Made by a program: the position numbers and the translations under genes
Shown: positions 1 through 25,517 of the stretch, in pieces
How positions within the stretch are numbered: the stretch's first letter is position 1
Layout: each line of letters begins with the position of its first letter
The notes under the pieces: generated by a model
What the model was told of the DNA's origin: nothing
The model's database searches: none
Seen by the model: the letters and a program-made list of their open reading frames with translations, nothing else
NCBI RefSeq assembly: GCF_041146795.1
Contig: NC_135179.1
Span: 12,523,047 to 12,587,046 of the forward strand
Direction: 5' to 3'
DNA: 64,000 nt
Source: Maylandia zebra
Taxonomy: Eukaryota; Chordata; Actinopteri; Cichliformes; Cichlidae

Positions 1-3000
1 GCTGTATGTAAACATCATTATTAGAGGCTGTGCAGAGTAATCATCCTGCTCATTTTCAGCCGAGGCGTTTCAACATATATTAATAAAGTTAAAGGCTTAT
101 TAAGTAACTGCACAAAGTTACTGTTAGACAGATGGAGGGGGAGTAAGAAACAGAGAAAGTGAGACTTTGACTTTTGATTCAGTCCAATGAAAGGGCTCCC
201 AATAAGCGAGAAGAACAGAAACTGGCTCATCAACTCCAGTAACACCCACCCACACAGGCACACGCATGATCACACGGAAAAGAAGCGAATAGATTAAAAA
301 AGCATTAAAGTGCCAGTATCTAACAAGATAATCAAAAAGAGATGCAGTCTTATTCTCTTTTTCACAGTTTAATGTGAGAGCAACACATAAAGTCCATCCA
401 AAACCTTACCAAGGCTGAGTGTGATTATTAAAAAGGAAAGAAAATCAGTTTCTTAGAATTAGCATTCAAAGAGTGTTCATGAAGATTTCAGGGAGTGTAT
501 TAAAAAACCAAGACAACAGAGCTGATCCAGAATAATTATTGGATTTGGAGTTGCCTTTTGTTTGTCTGCTGGCATAATCATGAGGTCATTTAAAATGCAG
601 CAACAGCAGGCCGACAGGTTCTGATGAATTGCGTTCGGAATGTCCCTGTAGAGCAACACATAGGAGAGTTTACTGAACGTATGGCTTACTCACACTTCAC
701 TACTGAAAATGAAATAGGTTGTGCATCTGACATCGCTGCAGTCAAGTTTTGGTTAGATTTAAACACAAACTCAAGTTGATCAGGGATTAGGCAAGCTTGG
801 TGATTTGGTAATAAATTATTAGTAAAAGGGTGGGCCAAATGTCAGTGATTGATACTGTTAAAAGCAAACACTGACTGTTAGTTAAAATAGTATGTTCTGT
901 AGATCCATTCTCTGTATTGGCTTCTATGGAGAGCTTGTATATAGGCATTACAACTAGCTTCTCTTCTGCTAGCATGTTAGCTAATGTAACCTTTTATTTT
1001 TATTTTTAATATTCCAAGATTAACATTCATTGCAATCCTTGGTATGGGAGTATCGCCTATGTGACTTTTCTGAACAAATTTAAACTGTTTCACCGCTTGA
1101 ACTGGATGTCACACCTGGGGGGCTTGTTGAAAATGGGTCAAAAGGCATCTTAAGTTATAAAAGATATAAATTTGTTCTTAAAAATCTGCCACTGATATCA
1201 TATGTTAAAATAAAGCCTGGTTCCAGAGCTGTAGGCTAGGTTTTCAATATTTTTAAACTTTGACGCCAGAAACCAGAGTTAACCATTACCTAATGTCTTG
1301 CTTTGCTCAAAACAGGTATAATCACAATGACCCTTTGAGAGCTCGCTGACGTGTTATTTTTAGGGGTGGAATTACTGCCTCACAGCAGGGTCATTGATAA
1401 ATTCAAATGTGATGGTATTATGTAAAAAACATATATCATCATAAATGTAGCTGAAACAAGGTGGTTGTATTTTGCTACATACTAGCCATAGTCAAATAAG
1501 TTAATAGATCCTAAACTGTGGTCTACATTTGGTTACAGACGGATTCCTCTGCTGCCCCATCACTTGGCACACATTTCATGACATCGCTACATCTATCCGT
1601 TGTAATTGGAATAAAAAAAAAATACATTTCACATTAAATATTTTCTTTTTAGAAGCTTTCAATTGACACAGCAAATATTAAACCAAAAATCCTTTCTCTG
1701 AATCGTCTATCTCCAGGATTTAGAAATTGAGCTCTCAACAAAATCTATTAAAAATTAATGATTTAGTGATTTCCAATTCCATATGAGACTTTTGAAAAGA
1801 AAAAGTCGAATGTGGTTATAATAAGTGAACACTGCAACATAGATGGTGTTTTTATTCGCTCCAAAAACAAAAACCATAACTTTTTTGGGGTATGTCAGTG
1901 GCTGCTGCAGAAGCCACATCGGTAGCTAAAGATGTGTGGGCAGTGAAGGGGGAAGGGCAGCTCACTGCATTTCAGTACATTTTAACAAGCAGTTATCGCA
2001 GGCTAAAAGGGTCTGTAATCAATGTAATTTCGAGGCAAGTACCCGCAAGAAGCCAAGCTACCAGAAAGCTGACACTCCTCTGTTGTCTTCTTTGCTTTGG
2101 TCCTCTCCTCCTCCTTAATCATCCAGTCCTCGCATCCCTTTCTGCCTCCTCTCTGCTCTTCGCTGATTTCATAATGTTCCCTTGTCTGCATTCAAATGCC
2201 TCACTTGCTTTCCACTCTTTGGTCTGTTTGTTCACTGTTGCTCTTCTTTGTCTTAATTCGTACTTTTTGTTCTTGGCCTTTCCTTCTATCTTTCTCCTCT
2301 ATTTTCTGGCCTCTTGTACCATTTTATCTCCTCCTCTACTTTATCCCTCTCTAATTAGGACAGCGAAACAGTACCCATCTGGAGGACAACATATTATTTA
2401 CATCAAAGGCCATCTTAGCATGCGCATTATCCACATATAACCTAAGAGCCGTGAAGTGCATTGGTGTACATGCTTTGTTATTCTTATGCACATTCAGGAA
2501 GTGATAGAAAATTACACCAAAAATTAAACTGAATCTTTTGTCAGTCTTTATTCAGACCCACTTTACTCAAAAACTTTCTGCCTTGATTTTGCTCCGGTTA
2601 CAATTTAGCCACATAATATCTCACAAGACTGTGGTTTCTTATTCATTTTTAAAGGGAATGCTTAGATAATTCACTTTTACTTAAAAGAGCCTATTTTGTT
2701 TTATCATTTAATTATGCTTCCTGTTGCCTTGCATGTTCTCAAGTATGTGGGCGGCATTTCCTTTTTATTCTCATATATTTTATAAACAAACCATACTTAG
2801 CATGAAAAGAACATCCCTCCCTTCTGCCATTAATCATGCTAATATTCCCCACCGGAGCAATTTTATATTGGGAAGGGACATTTCTCAGAAGCTCGATCAA
2901 CTTCATCCCTTCTAGTCAAAAAAAAAAGAAAAGAAAAAAATATGATTCTGTAAAATGACAGATATGGTCTGTGTCATTTGCGATGTGTACTACACTATTT

Positions 3001-4348
3001 CTAATCTCACATCATCTCAGTCAAAATAAACCCAGCCTGCCACCATCAGTCCACACCTGGGTGACGTAATACGTTTGAGTTGATGTGTGCTGTTTTTAAG
3101 GATCATTGTTAGGAAAGGTGAAATAGCGCCCCCTGTTGCTACAAATCGTTCAGTTTACAATATAGTGTGTTTTGTACACATTACAGTCATTGTATAGTCT
3201 AAACCGGTTGTTTGGAACCTTACATATGTTTAACAGATTTGAGTGCAGATTACATATGTACGGGCACTTATAAGAAATATTTAATAATCTTGCAACTGGT
3301 GAAGTTCAAAATGCAAACTGGCAGGAGACATAAATAACTTTGGGCATCTATTTTCCTAACGGCTCCACTCCACAATCATTTCCTGTAATTACAGCCTAAC
3401 GGTAAACACAGGACACTTACTGTGGCAACTGTAGACAAGCAATATAACTATTAACTATTAACGCAAATGTTATTTGTATGCTATAATGAATTGATCCCAT
3501 TTAAGAAGAAAAAAAGTCCTCACCAAAAGACAGTGAATTAATAAATGTTATGTCTGCAAACTGTGTCAGAGCAGAGGGAGGCGTGTGAATTGGTCAAACA
3601 GCACGGCCCGAGTTAAAACAGTGTAGATGACTGATAGGAAGTGGTTCAAACCACTAAAGCAGTATATAGGCCTGCAAGCCACGGGCTTCAGGCAGCAAAA
3701 CCCTGACAGTGACATTTAAGAAAGTCACCGCGGACACATGGTTAACACAGTGAAAGAGGTCTCACACTGCATCATTTTAACACCCTGTCCCCGAGTATTG
3801 GTTTTACATTTTACCTCTGAGACCTTTCGATATCTAATATCCAAAGAAATAACCGATATTGTTATTATACTGAAACTGCACACTTGCTAACTTCAGTTAC
3901 TGGTGAATTTAATTATGTGTCACACCCTGACGTGACAAAGACGATCTCCATGCAATTTATTGTGTAACTTTGAGAAAAAAAAATAGGTGTATCCACTATA
4001 TGGTTATGAATTACAAGTGTGTCACAACAAAGCAATGAATTACTACGGTAATTATTGTGTTCTATGTATGAACTGTATGAATTGTATGAACAAGAAAGCA
4101 GAATTAAGTATAAAACAAAACAAACAAACAAAAACTGGCTTCTTTATTTGCTTTTTTTTTTTTAAATTCAGCCCAAAATGTGAGAGGAAGAGATACGACG
4201 ACTATTTTGGGTTGGAGAACAGGAAATCAGAGGAAGCAATTTGGAGATGTTGTCTAGCAAGACGTAACTGCTATAACTTGCATAACCTTAACTGTTGATT
4301 AAAGAAAGCTAGCTGAAGCCTGTTTTGTGCTTATTAAGCACCTTTGTC
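1..4348. other. Upstream intergenic or intronic DNA, no gene recognised
   Basis: AT-rich DNA with short runs of open frame only. The longest plus-strand frame (1892-2440) is hydrophobic and T/C-rich with no family resemblance, and I treat it as chance. I saw no splice-flanked exon, tRNA or long repeat that I can name. If the minus-strand exon at 4405-4546 is real, this stretch would be its intron. Confidence 0.5.
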
Positions 4349-4404
4349 TCAAACTTCCTTATTCTTTTTTTTTTCTTGGCCCACTCGTGAGAGGTCTCTC
4401 CTAC

Positions 4405-4546
4405 CTGAGCGGGCTCCCCGGAGCTTGAACAAAACTCTAGCTCGAAATCCGGAGGTATCACTCTGAGAGCGGCACCTGTGGCGGGGCCACAGCTGTGGAA
4501 AAAGCTTCATCTCCCGGTAGGTATCCCCCTCCTCTTCGTCGGCCAT
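4405..4546 (-). CDS. Possible first coding exon of an unidentified minus-strand gene
   Basis: On the minus strand an ATG at 4546 lies in a good start context (A at -3, G at +4). It opens an acidic then basic reading frame starting MADEEEGDTYREMKLFPQ. The frame stays open until a strong splice donor (CAG then GTAGGA) at 4404, giving 47 codons plus one base. The surrounding 4380-4720 is clearly more GC- and CpG-rich than its flanks, as expected for a promoter and first exon. An in-frame ATG 16 codons further upstream (4594) is an alternative start. I do not recognise the protein and found no second exon, so this may also be 5'UTR or chance. If real, the gene is divergently transcribed from plekha1, whose probable first exon lies about 1.7 kb away. 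Confidence 0.3.
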
Positions 4547-4599
4547 TGTCGCCTCGTCTGTCAACCCGCCAGGCGAGGGGAGTAACAAGTTCACAGTGA

Positions 4600-6150
4600 A
4601 GAGAAAGCGAGAAACCTCACAGGAACCTGCTGAACATCAGCACACCGCCTGCTCCTCCTCTTCAAAGTTTTCTTAGCCCGCAGACAGTACGTGTTCCTGT
4701 GTTTGTTCACGCCCATCATCTGTCGCTGCAAACAGGTTGGCTTGCTGTTATGACTAAGAGCAATTGTGAAAGGCAGTGGCAGCTGCCTACCCATTATCCC
4801 ACTCACTGCTGAAGCTGTTTCCATTTTGCATGACTTAAAAGAAGAAGACGGAGTTTAAGCAATGCACATTATTGCATGCATTTGCGTCACACAGCTCTTA
4901 GCTGTAACTTAAGGCGGCATGCATGGAAAATAAATATCTTTAGTGCACAGAAACTCCATTACAATCATACATAAGACATTTACCGAAACTGCATCTGGAT
5001 GCAGGACCTGCGAGTTGCATGCATTTTCTCCTGCATGAGTGAACCGTATGGACAGATAGCAGCAGACAGTTATATTTATTAAAGATAAACTAAAAACAGA
5101 AAATATGAGGCGCTTTTGCATAAAAAAAAGGTTTCTTTGTTACACATAGTATATATGCTTCCTCTACACATTTGTTACACATCTTACGCAATAACAAATT
5201 TCTATTTATCACCACGGGATAATCGCAGGACTCGGTCGATGCAGGCTTTAAACGTAAGATGTCGCTAAATCACTACTCTGCTGATTTCCGTCCAGGTTTA
5301 CACCCAGTGCTTCATTTTCACATTATTATGTAGAGATCTCTTACTCTGCACTCATTTTTCAAGCACCAAATATTTTGATAATCTTTAAATATGACTGGTT
5401 TGACAGTGTTTGTGTGGCAGAAAGTGGTACACAATGCTAGCACAATGCTATAGTCAGATATATTATATTTGAATCTAACTCTCCCAGCTCCTCCAACAAT
5501 AATTGAAAAGAAAGATGTTTTTTTTTTTATTGTGGTTACATGTGATAATCTTTTTATGTTCCCATTTACACTGTTATTTCAGCTGCTGTACTGCCAGCTT
5601 ACAGTCTCTGGGTTTCAGTACTGCCTCTTCATATTATTTATCATATTTTTCATCATTTTTACTAAAATCTGTCAAACTTGACTTTTTTGGTACCTTGTCA
5701 CTTTCCCTGTTGTGCATAGCATTAGACAGGCTGAGGCTGTAATAAAAAGCCTTCCCTGACTGGGGTAAGTGCCAACGCTAGTCCCGCAAAGCGGTCAAAA
5801 TATGGGACATTGTGCCAAGATTTCTGACGAGTGGACAAGGCTTAAAAATACTGTCCAGTCCCACATAAAGAGGGACATCTGGTCACCCTGACATTTATAC
5901 TGAGCAGATTGCAATTAAATCAAACCTATAAACATACACATATATTTACATGTTATTGAAAAAATACTTGCTCAAACGTCTGATGCAAACTAAGTATTTA
6001 GTGTTAGTTTTTATTTATTATTTAATCGAAATAATAATATATGACGAATTGTACTGTATTATACTCCTATTACACATGGATTCATATAAAAATTATAGTA
6101 AAAAAAACCACAAATACAAATCTAAACGACATAGCTCTATCGATGTTTTT
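4600..6150. other. Spacer between possible minus-strand exon and plekha1
   Basis: Apart from the repeat fragment near 5770-5893, this is AT-rich DNA with no supported gene. The part nearest 4600-4820 is moderately GC-rich and may be promoter of the minus-strand candidate. The rest shows only short chance frames. Confidence 0.4.
5770..5893. repeat. Fragment of a DNA-transposon-like repeat
   Basis: The stretch ends in AGGGACATCTGGTCACCCTG, which on the other strand reads CAGGGTGACCAGATGTCCCT. I recognise this as the terminal sequence of an interspersed vertebrate DNA-transposon-like repeat. Only one end is visible; no matching inverted repeat or target duplication was found, so it is a fragment. 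Confidence 0.4.
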
Positions 6151-6199
6151 GTTAAGCGTCAGAGTGATCATCTTCATAATAGACGATCTGCGGTCGTCG

Positions 6200-6326
6200 C
6201 TCAGCAGTAGCAGTGTTGGATCCCTGTCCTGAATCGGAGGAGATGGGCTGAGGTATAGAGCACAGACCCAACAGCAACCGAGATCCACGGCGGTTCAGCG
6301 CACCACTTACAGGAGGGACGACTTGG
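6200..6326 (+). other. plekha1: Probable non-coding first exon of plekha1
   Basis: A GC-richer block ends at 6326 in a good splice donor (TTGG then GTAAGC). It lies upstream of the plekha1 start codon exon, on the same strand, with no convincing start codon frame of its own. Vertebrate PLEKHA1 has a non-coding first exon followed by a long intron, which fits the 7 kb gap to 13323. The 5' boundary is a guess. A second GT-containing donor candidate near 6692 could mark an alternative first exon. Confidence 0.4.
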
Positions 6327-9300
6327 GTAAGCTGACATGGGTCGTTAAACTAAATGAATTAAGCTAATAACTTTGTTGTTTCATACACTTGAAGTTGTCC
6401 GTTTAATATTTAACGAAGCGGGCTAGCAGGAGCCGCCAGTGTTAGCTCGGGGTTAGGTTAACGTTTGTGACAAAACTTCTTTCTCCCAGCTAGTTATAAA
6501 CGGTCGAGCAGTAAAGAAAAAGCAGTATTAGGGGAGATATATTGTAATTATCCGTGTCTTGCGAATCGTTTTACAAGTTTGCGGCACGCTAAGTACAAGC
6601 TAACATGAACCATATCGTTCTCAGTTAAGTTGAGGCCAGGGAGCCACAGCCACAGCTGCTGATGCTGCTAACACAGCCGTTTTCAGCGTGTTGTGGTAAG
6701 CTGGAATACCCAACGTTAGCTAACAGTTTTTGGTTGTGATGTTATATTTACGCTGGGATTATGGACTCTTGTTTCCTAAATCCTTTGGTTTAGACGCGCA
6801 GGACTCAGCTAGTAGACTAAACCCACTGAGCATCTTCGTTTTGCCTTACTTTGGAAATAGAAAAATCTAGACTAGGCATTGCTGTGGTGCGAGAAACCTG
6901 GGTGACCAAGTAACTGTTAAGGCTGAAACCGGGCTCTATTTAAAGGTTTCTGGTGAGAAATTATTTGTTTTATTTGAACTAGAATGGCCTGACCCACAAA
7001 GAGCAAGTGAAGTCCCCTGCCCCTTTAGTTAATTACCTTTAATCCCTTACCATTGTTTTCTCTCCCTTTTATTTATTTCATTTGTTGCGTTTTTTCAATC
7101 CACATCCTGACACAAGCAGCATAAACCTTTACTCTGCAGTTACTATTTCCAGTTGCTGTGGTACTTTAGATGTTACAGCAGCAGTTTAGGACCATGAAAA
7201 CAAAATACTGACTGTCCAGTCCTAAATGTTGACTTATGACTTGGGTATCTTGTGACAGTGTTTGTGTTAGTGAGGCCTTCCAGCAAATGTAAAGAGTCAG
7301 TCTACCTGGGAAATGTTTGACCTAGAAAGAAGTGGGCTGTTATCACCATCTTATCTTAAGAGGTTGACCTTTAAACTTGTAAATCTTCACTGTAGTCTGG
7401 TTAGCACTTTCAACAATTTATTGTAATGTTTCCTTGTATCTTTCCTAAATTTAATTTACAGTGAAAACCGTGCTGTGTGATCCCATACAGAATTTTTGCG
7501 TTTCTAAGTATCCTGGTAGTGATCTGTTTTGAATCCTTACTAGAGAAACCCAGATATGCTACTCAAATAGAGGCTGGGTTACTGATCACTGCTTGCCATG
7601 TGTGGATTGCTTTCCTTGGCACAATTATGCGTGTCCTGTAAGGAAAATTTTCAAAGATTTACTTGCGAGGGAGCTGAATTATCGTAAGGATATTATGACC
7701 ATTGACCCTGGACACAAAAATACCTACTGTGCAAAAACTGCACTCTGTCCATTCTGTATTTGCTCTTACCTAAGCACAAGAGGTAGCTTGCACTGTAACA
7801 TATAGTAGCTTACAGCCACCTCCGGTGAGTTCATATGAACTTATATTTGTTATTTTGACAGTTGAATTACTGATGTGTTGTTATGTTCTATATATGTCCT
7901 GTATAATCCCCAGCGGGGGATTATATATCCCCCCATATGCAGACATACTCACTGTGATGAGCCCCTTTGACAAGGGAGCAGCTGAAAGTAGAAAGGAGTG
8001 CAATATATTTGACCATATTAAATCCAGCTCTTCATCACAGATTCATCAAGATCTTTGTAACGGTCAGTCATCACTGCTTCTGGGGAATGCCTTCTTTGGG
8101 AAACACTTGGCTCGGGAGCTGCCACCAGTCCTCACCGAGGCCTTCCCCAAACCGCAGTCTCAGACCTAGATCTAGCTCTCTGCATTCTCCTTTAAGAAAC
8201 ATTGTCAATCAAATTCAAGATGTGATAACTATTAATGAAAAGAAGTCAAACACAAACTTTAAATGAAACTGAAGTAAAAAAAAGAAAAATTATTGTCTAC
8301 ATTAACAAATTTCTTCTGCGGGCCCACATAGTTCAGATTCAGTCCCATAAATGTGTTGGTGTAAATAATTTCATCTGTATTTAAGGAGAAGGCTCATTTT
8401 AATAAATAATCATGCACATTTTTCCTCTGCAGGAGATGTTAGGGATGTAGCTATCTTCAGTCCGAGCCCTGTCTGATAGTGCTACCTTTGCTACACCACC
8501 TCTATTACTTGTCTACAGACCCCATGAGAACTTGGGTTAACAGCATTGGAATTTAGTCTGTGTTGTTATTGTGTGCGCGTTTTTTGTTTTTTTTGTTGTT
8601 TGTTTGTTTTGTTTTTAAATGTTGACCCACTAGATTGACAGGTGACCTGTGACATATACATGTTTTTAATCAGCCATTTTACAAAACAGTCTTTTTTGGG
8701 GGGGTCATGCTTACTGCTATACACCAAAATACAGTTTTTATTTCATATACGATGTGATTAGTTGAACTGATAAAATGTCCACTGTTGCTTCAATGTTTGA
8801 TGTTAAGAGTATGTATGTTGACTTTAAAAACAGTGGTAGTGAAAAACTTTTTTTTTTATAAAAAAGAACTATAAACACTTAAACAGTTCACCTTGAGGCG
8901 CCGCTTCTCTGTCCTGAGCAAAGTTGTACAAATCTTTTTATCGATGAAAGTGCAATTTTGTAAACTACCATAAAGTTCAAAGTTGTTAATTGATCATGAG
9001 AACTGGATATTTGCTGTGTTTACTGAGGATATGATCTCATTGGTTTCAAGGTTGTCTCACCTGATCCAACAAGAGATAAACCAATAGATAACAGGAAGAG
9101 TGGGTGCATTCAGGTCCCTCCTGCTTTCAGTGAGTAAGTTTTAATAGGCCTTGGTATTACTCACCTTCTTGATGTGAACTCAAGTGACACCTAGATATAT
9201 GCTTCCTCTACACTGTTTATTTAATCAACAATATTGCTGTTTATTTACACTTCTTAGTGAAATGCGAACTGTAAATGAAATGTAGATTTCTCAATACTGA

Positions 9301-9397
9301 GTGTAAGGCATGATTTAAACCAATTTGAAATGTTTTTGCATTATATTTAAAGGCTTGACTACAAGCTCTGCAGTCTTGCTCAGGCCTTTTTTATGGG

Positions 9398-9861
9398 ATG
9401 GCAATGGCTCAGGACATAGATCAGGTCACCTGCTAATTGGAAGATAGGTGGTTGGCCAACGTATCCTTGGGCAAGATATAAAACCCTAAGTTCCTCCTCA
9501 TGTGTTCACCGGAGTGTGAATGTCAGAAAGCACTTGGACATGTGTGTCTGGAAAGTATTCTCTGCACTTCACTTGTTCCACATTTTGTCATATTGCAATG
9601 TTATTGCAAAATGGACTAAATTCATTTTTCACTTTAAAATTCTACACACATTACCTATAATTACAAAGTGAAAAGGGTTTGCTTGAGATTCTTGCAGATG
9701 TATTAAAAAAATTAAAAAAACTATGCTGTGAATACACGTGCACTGTCGAAAAAAAGTACTGTTATAAATGTGTGTGAATGAGACATGTTGTATAAAGCAC
9801 TTCGAGTGCTCAAGTAGAGTAAATGAGCACCATAGAAGAACCAGTCCATTTACCATTTACA
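9398..9861 (+). repeat. tRNA-derived SINE, interrupted
   Basis: The segment carries the hallmarks of a common fish SINE-like repeat: a degenerate tRNA-like head around 9398-9460, the phrase CCTTGGGCAAGATA, then TGTGAATGTCAGAAAGCACT. The tail resumes after 9775 with GACATGTTGTATAAAGCACT and ends CCAGTCCATTTACCATTTAC. Head and tail are separated by about 220 unrelated bases (see 9548-9767). Several differences from the remembered consensus suggest an old copy. It cannot code for protein. Confidence 0.6.
9548..9767. mobile_element. Insertion within the SINE, DNA-transposon type
   Basis: This 220-base block splits the SINE. It is flanked on each side by ATGTGTGT (9540-9547 and 9768-9775), an apparent 8-base target-site duplication. 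Its interior includes phrases such as CACATTTTGTCATATTGCAATG and TACAAAGTGAAAAGGGTTTG, which I associate with interspersed fish DNA transposons. No clean terminal inverted repeat is visible, and the duplication is GT-rich, so part of the match could be chance. Confidence 0.45.
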
Positions 9862-10862
9862 TCATCACACACAGATGGAACATCATTGATGCCCAAGCTG
9901 AATAACAGTGCCCTAATATTGATCCTTGCACGACCCCCGTGTTACAAGTTCTTGTGTGTGTTGGAATTAAAATAATATTATCTGTGTCATAGATTTTATG
10001 TAGATCCAGAAGCAATCATCTCACTACCCCACCTTTTTCTAAATTTGCCCTAACAACTATGGTTGTTAGAATTCAAATAGGGTAGAGTAGGCTGTGCTTT
10101 TCAGGTGTTCTACCAACTGGTCATTTGCAAACTTTTCAGCAACTTTGCAAACAGAAGCAAGCGCACAGGTCGAATTGTTTTCTTCCTGTCTGTCACCTGC
10201 CTTGTATAAAGGAGTTCCTACAGCAATTTTTAGAACGGAAGGAAATGCTGTATTTCACAGAGTTATTTATAATATAAAACATAAACAATTATTTATCTAG
10301 TCCCTTGTGAGTTTTTACATTTCATTAGGGGTTAAATAAATGTATTAACCTTGGACTCACCTGATTGATTGAAAGTTAATCCTGTGATGATATTTGAGAA
10401 AGCATGGAAATTAGATTCTCTCAAATATCTACCTGATTCTTCCAAAAACTAAACAAAACAATGCTGTGAGCTTAAGCTGCATACCCAGTCTGTATTTTCT
10501 TTGTATGTTTCATGTTCCCACATCTATACCAGCATCAGCCATACTGATGCAGATTCACTTCGGCTGTTTGGGTTCCCTAAGTAATTGTGAGGAAATGAAG
10601 TGCTAGCAAAGCTTTTGTTAGACGAGTCAAAATTGGTTTGCTTTTTGTTGGTCATATGTGGCTGATAAATTATTTTGGACTTTACTGCACTTTTTGTTTT
10701 TATATCTATAATCTTTTGGCTGCTGATTACATGTTTTTAATGGTACTTGCCATGGGTTCATCAGTCAGTGTTTTCTTACATCTTTTTGCAGAGGATATCT
10801 ATGTTCAAGTAGGAGCTAAAGGAAGATGCCAAAAATGGGTTTTAAAAAAAAAGTATTACTAG

Positions 10863-11649
10863 TAGGGCTGCACGATTAATCGTTAGAAAATCGCGATCTC
10901 GATTCATACTTATGTGCGATCTCATTTCCAAATGACAACGATTTAAAAAAAAAAAAAAGATGACGATTGTACCGCATTTTGATCCGGGACGTAATCTGCA
11001 TGAAAACAAGCGCTCACTCTTCCTGCTCAACAAATGACAAGGGCGGAGCCTTATACCACTGATACAGAAGCTGTGCCGTGTGATGCTAAAATTAGCAGGA
11101 AAAAACAACGGAGAGCACGTCAGGGATAACGAGAAGTGACAGGAGAAAATCGGTCCCGGTCAACCACCCAAACATCAATAACGGGAACCTTATACAGCGC
11201 TTCCCTATACACGTCGAACTCCCGCAGGCACAAAGAAATTACGGAGGCTATTACTTATCACCTGACCAAAGATATGGCTCCCATCAACACTGTGCAAAAC
11301 GAGGGACTTAGGAAAATGATCAACACCCTAGACAAATGCTACACTGTGCTGTCCCGCAACTATTTTTTCTATTGTGGCACTACCTGCTCTATACACGCAG
11401 TGTCGAGCAACGGTGGAGACGGAATTTTAAGCAGTACAACTTTTTGCAGCAACAACAAAACGTGAGACATTTGTTGTTTTTATGTTTATTTATTGTTTTT
11501 ATGTTCAGTCTCAACTGTTACGAAGTTGATGTGCAGTTAATAAGTGCAATAAATATTTATACTGGAAAAGAAAATCGTGAGAGAATGGTGATCTCAATTC
11601 TAAGCCAAAAAATCGTGATTCTCATTTTATGCAAAATCGTGCAGCCCTA
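10863..11649 (+). mobile_element. hAT (Ac-like) transposon, internally deleted
   Basis: A 787-base element with terminal inverted repeats of about 15 bases, starting TAGGGCTGCACGATT and ending in its complement. It is flanked by a perfect 8-base duplication ATTACTAG (10855-10862 and 11650-11657). Eight-base duplications are typical of the hAT superfamily. The interior holds a remnant of an Ac/ZBED-type transposase on the plus strand: a frame beginning near 11136 contains ITEAITYHLTKDMAP and then NTVQNEGLRKMINTLDKCY. After a frameshift near 11365, a second frame continues with ALPxLYT-like sequence. The dimerisation region and most of the catalytic domain are missing, so it is non-autonomous. 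Confidence 0.85.
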
Positions 11650-11950
11650 ATTACTAGTGTAAAAAAACAAAAAAAAACAACCCTGTTCAGCAGAAGCTAG
11701 GAACTAAGAATAATGAAAAGCATTTTTCTACCTGATGCTGTGATGACAAAATAAATCCACATGATGTATTTAAATATGTTAAAACCCCCCATTGAAAGGC
11801 ACTTTGGGTCAAACAAAGTCTAGGGGAGTGATCATTTTTTTAATGTTATATTGTTATAGTATGGAGGAAAAAAAACATACATTTTTAAAAATTTCCCTTA
11901 TTCCCTACTTAGTACATATCTTGGCTAACAAAGCTGTTATCCATATTTAA

Positions 11951-11990
<40 letters not shown>
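11951..11990. repeat. (ATT)n microsatellite
   Basis: An uninterrupted run of about twelve TTA/ATT units in plekha1 intron 1. Confidence 0.9.
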
Positions 11991-11992
<2 letters not shown>

Positions 11993-13011
11993 CTAGTTTG
12001 CATTAAGACTTTTGATATAATCCTCCTTTTCTCTTCCCTATCTTTAAGTGTATTTAATTTCATCTTTAGTCAAATTCTTCTCTGCATCACGAAAATGGAT
12101 GAGCATGCTTTCAGCTGAACTTTTGCAAAGTACTTTATTTACAGTGTCGCCAGTCTCCACAGAAACGTCTCTCACTTGACCTTCGGTGTGTACGTAGCGT
12201 TAAGATGGTCGTCTCTGACACTGCTGCTCCTTTCTGTAGCCTGTGTGTGAAATAGGATGACTCAGAAGCTGACTTTTATGGGTAGATGCATATTTTACGG
12301 GTAGATCCAGAAACTAACTGAGATGCTAACAGCCTAGACTCCCTGCACAACAAGCGGGCCTTTTGTCCCCTCCTTGCCCTCATCCACCCACACAGTGCTC
12401 ATGTTCTGGAAAAAGAGCGCTTTATCTCGGCCTTCCACAGACTCATCTCACATATTGTAGGATTGGTTCAGAAAGACAGCAGCTTAAACAGGCTAATGTG
12501 ACTATATCCCCACAGTAACACTGCACCCACCCACGCGAGTGCTGACATTGAGATGCGCACATTCAGACGTGTTGGTCTAAACATTTACTTTTCAGTTCAT
12601 TAAAGGAGAGCAGCAGGGATGTGCCAGCACTCAGCAGGTTAAATATTGCACACTCTCTCCTGTGTGGGTCCTTTAGGTGTTTGTTTTTTTTTTTTTTTCT
12701 CCCCTCTCGTCTCTCCTTTGTGTCGAACATGACTGAGCTCACTGGTATTTTTTGGCAATACTCAAGCGGTGCTTAGCTGCGGAGGCAGGGAGGCGGGTTG
12801 AAGGGAGGGGATAGAAGGGGTTGGCCAGAGGCTTGCCAAATCGGATGAGAGAGAATTTGGGAGGAGATGACTGAGAAAGTGAGAAAAGAGAGACACCAAG
12901 GGAAGAGGGATAAGGGGTGGGGGGCAAGCTAGGCTGGGTGGAAGAGAGAGTGACAGTGTCGAGTATGTTTTACAGGGGGAAAAAAGAGGAAGAGAGAGCG
13001 GGTGAGGCTGA

Positions 13012-13019
13012 TATAAAAG
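13012..13019 (+). promoter_or_regulatory. plekha1: Possible TATA box of an internal plekha1 promoter
   Basis: TATAAAAG followed 8 bases later by a GGCGGGG-type GC box, about 300 bases upstream of the plekha1 start codon. A transcript starting near 13040 would read into the coding exon without splicing. This is inference from motif and position only. Confidence 0.3.
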
Positions 13020-13112
13020 GATAAAGGCGGGGTTGTGGTTTGTGTCACATGATCCCCTCACTGGTTGTAGCCTAGTGAGATCCAGGTGGCAGAGACACCA
13101 TAGATGCAGTAG

Positions 13113-25517
<12,405 letters not shown>

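Noticed and set aside
1892..2440. 182-codon plus-strand frame
   Set aside because: The peptide is low-complexity hydrophobic from T/C-rich DNA, has no splice context or known domain, and overlaps other open frames equally.
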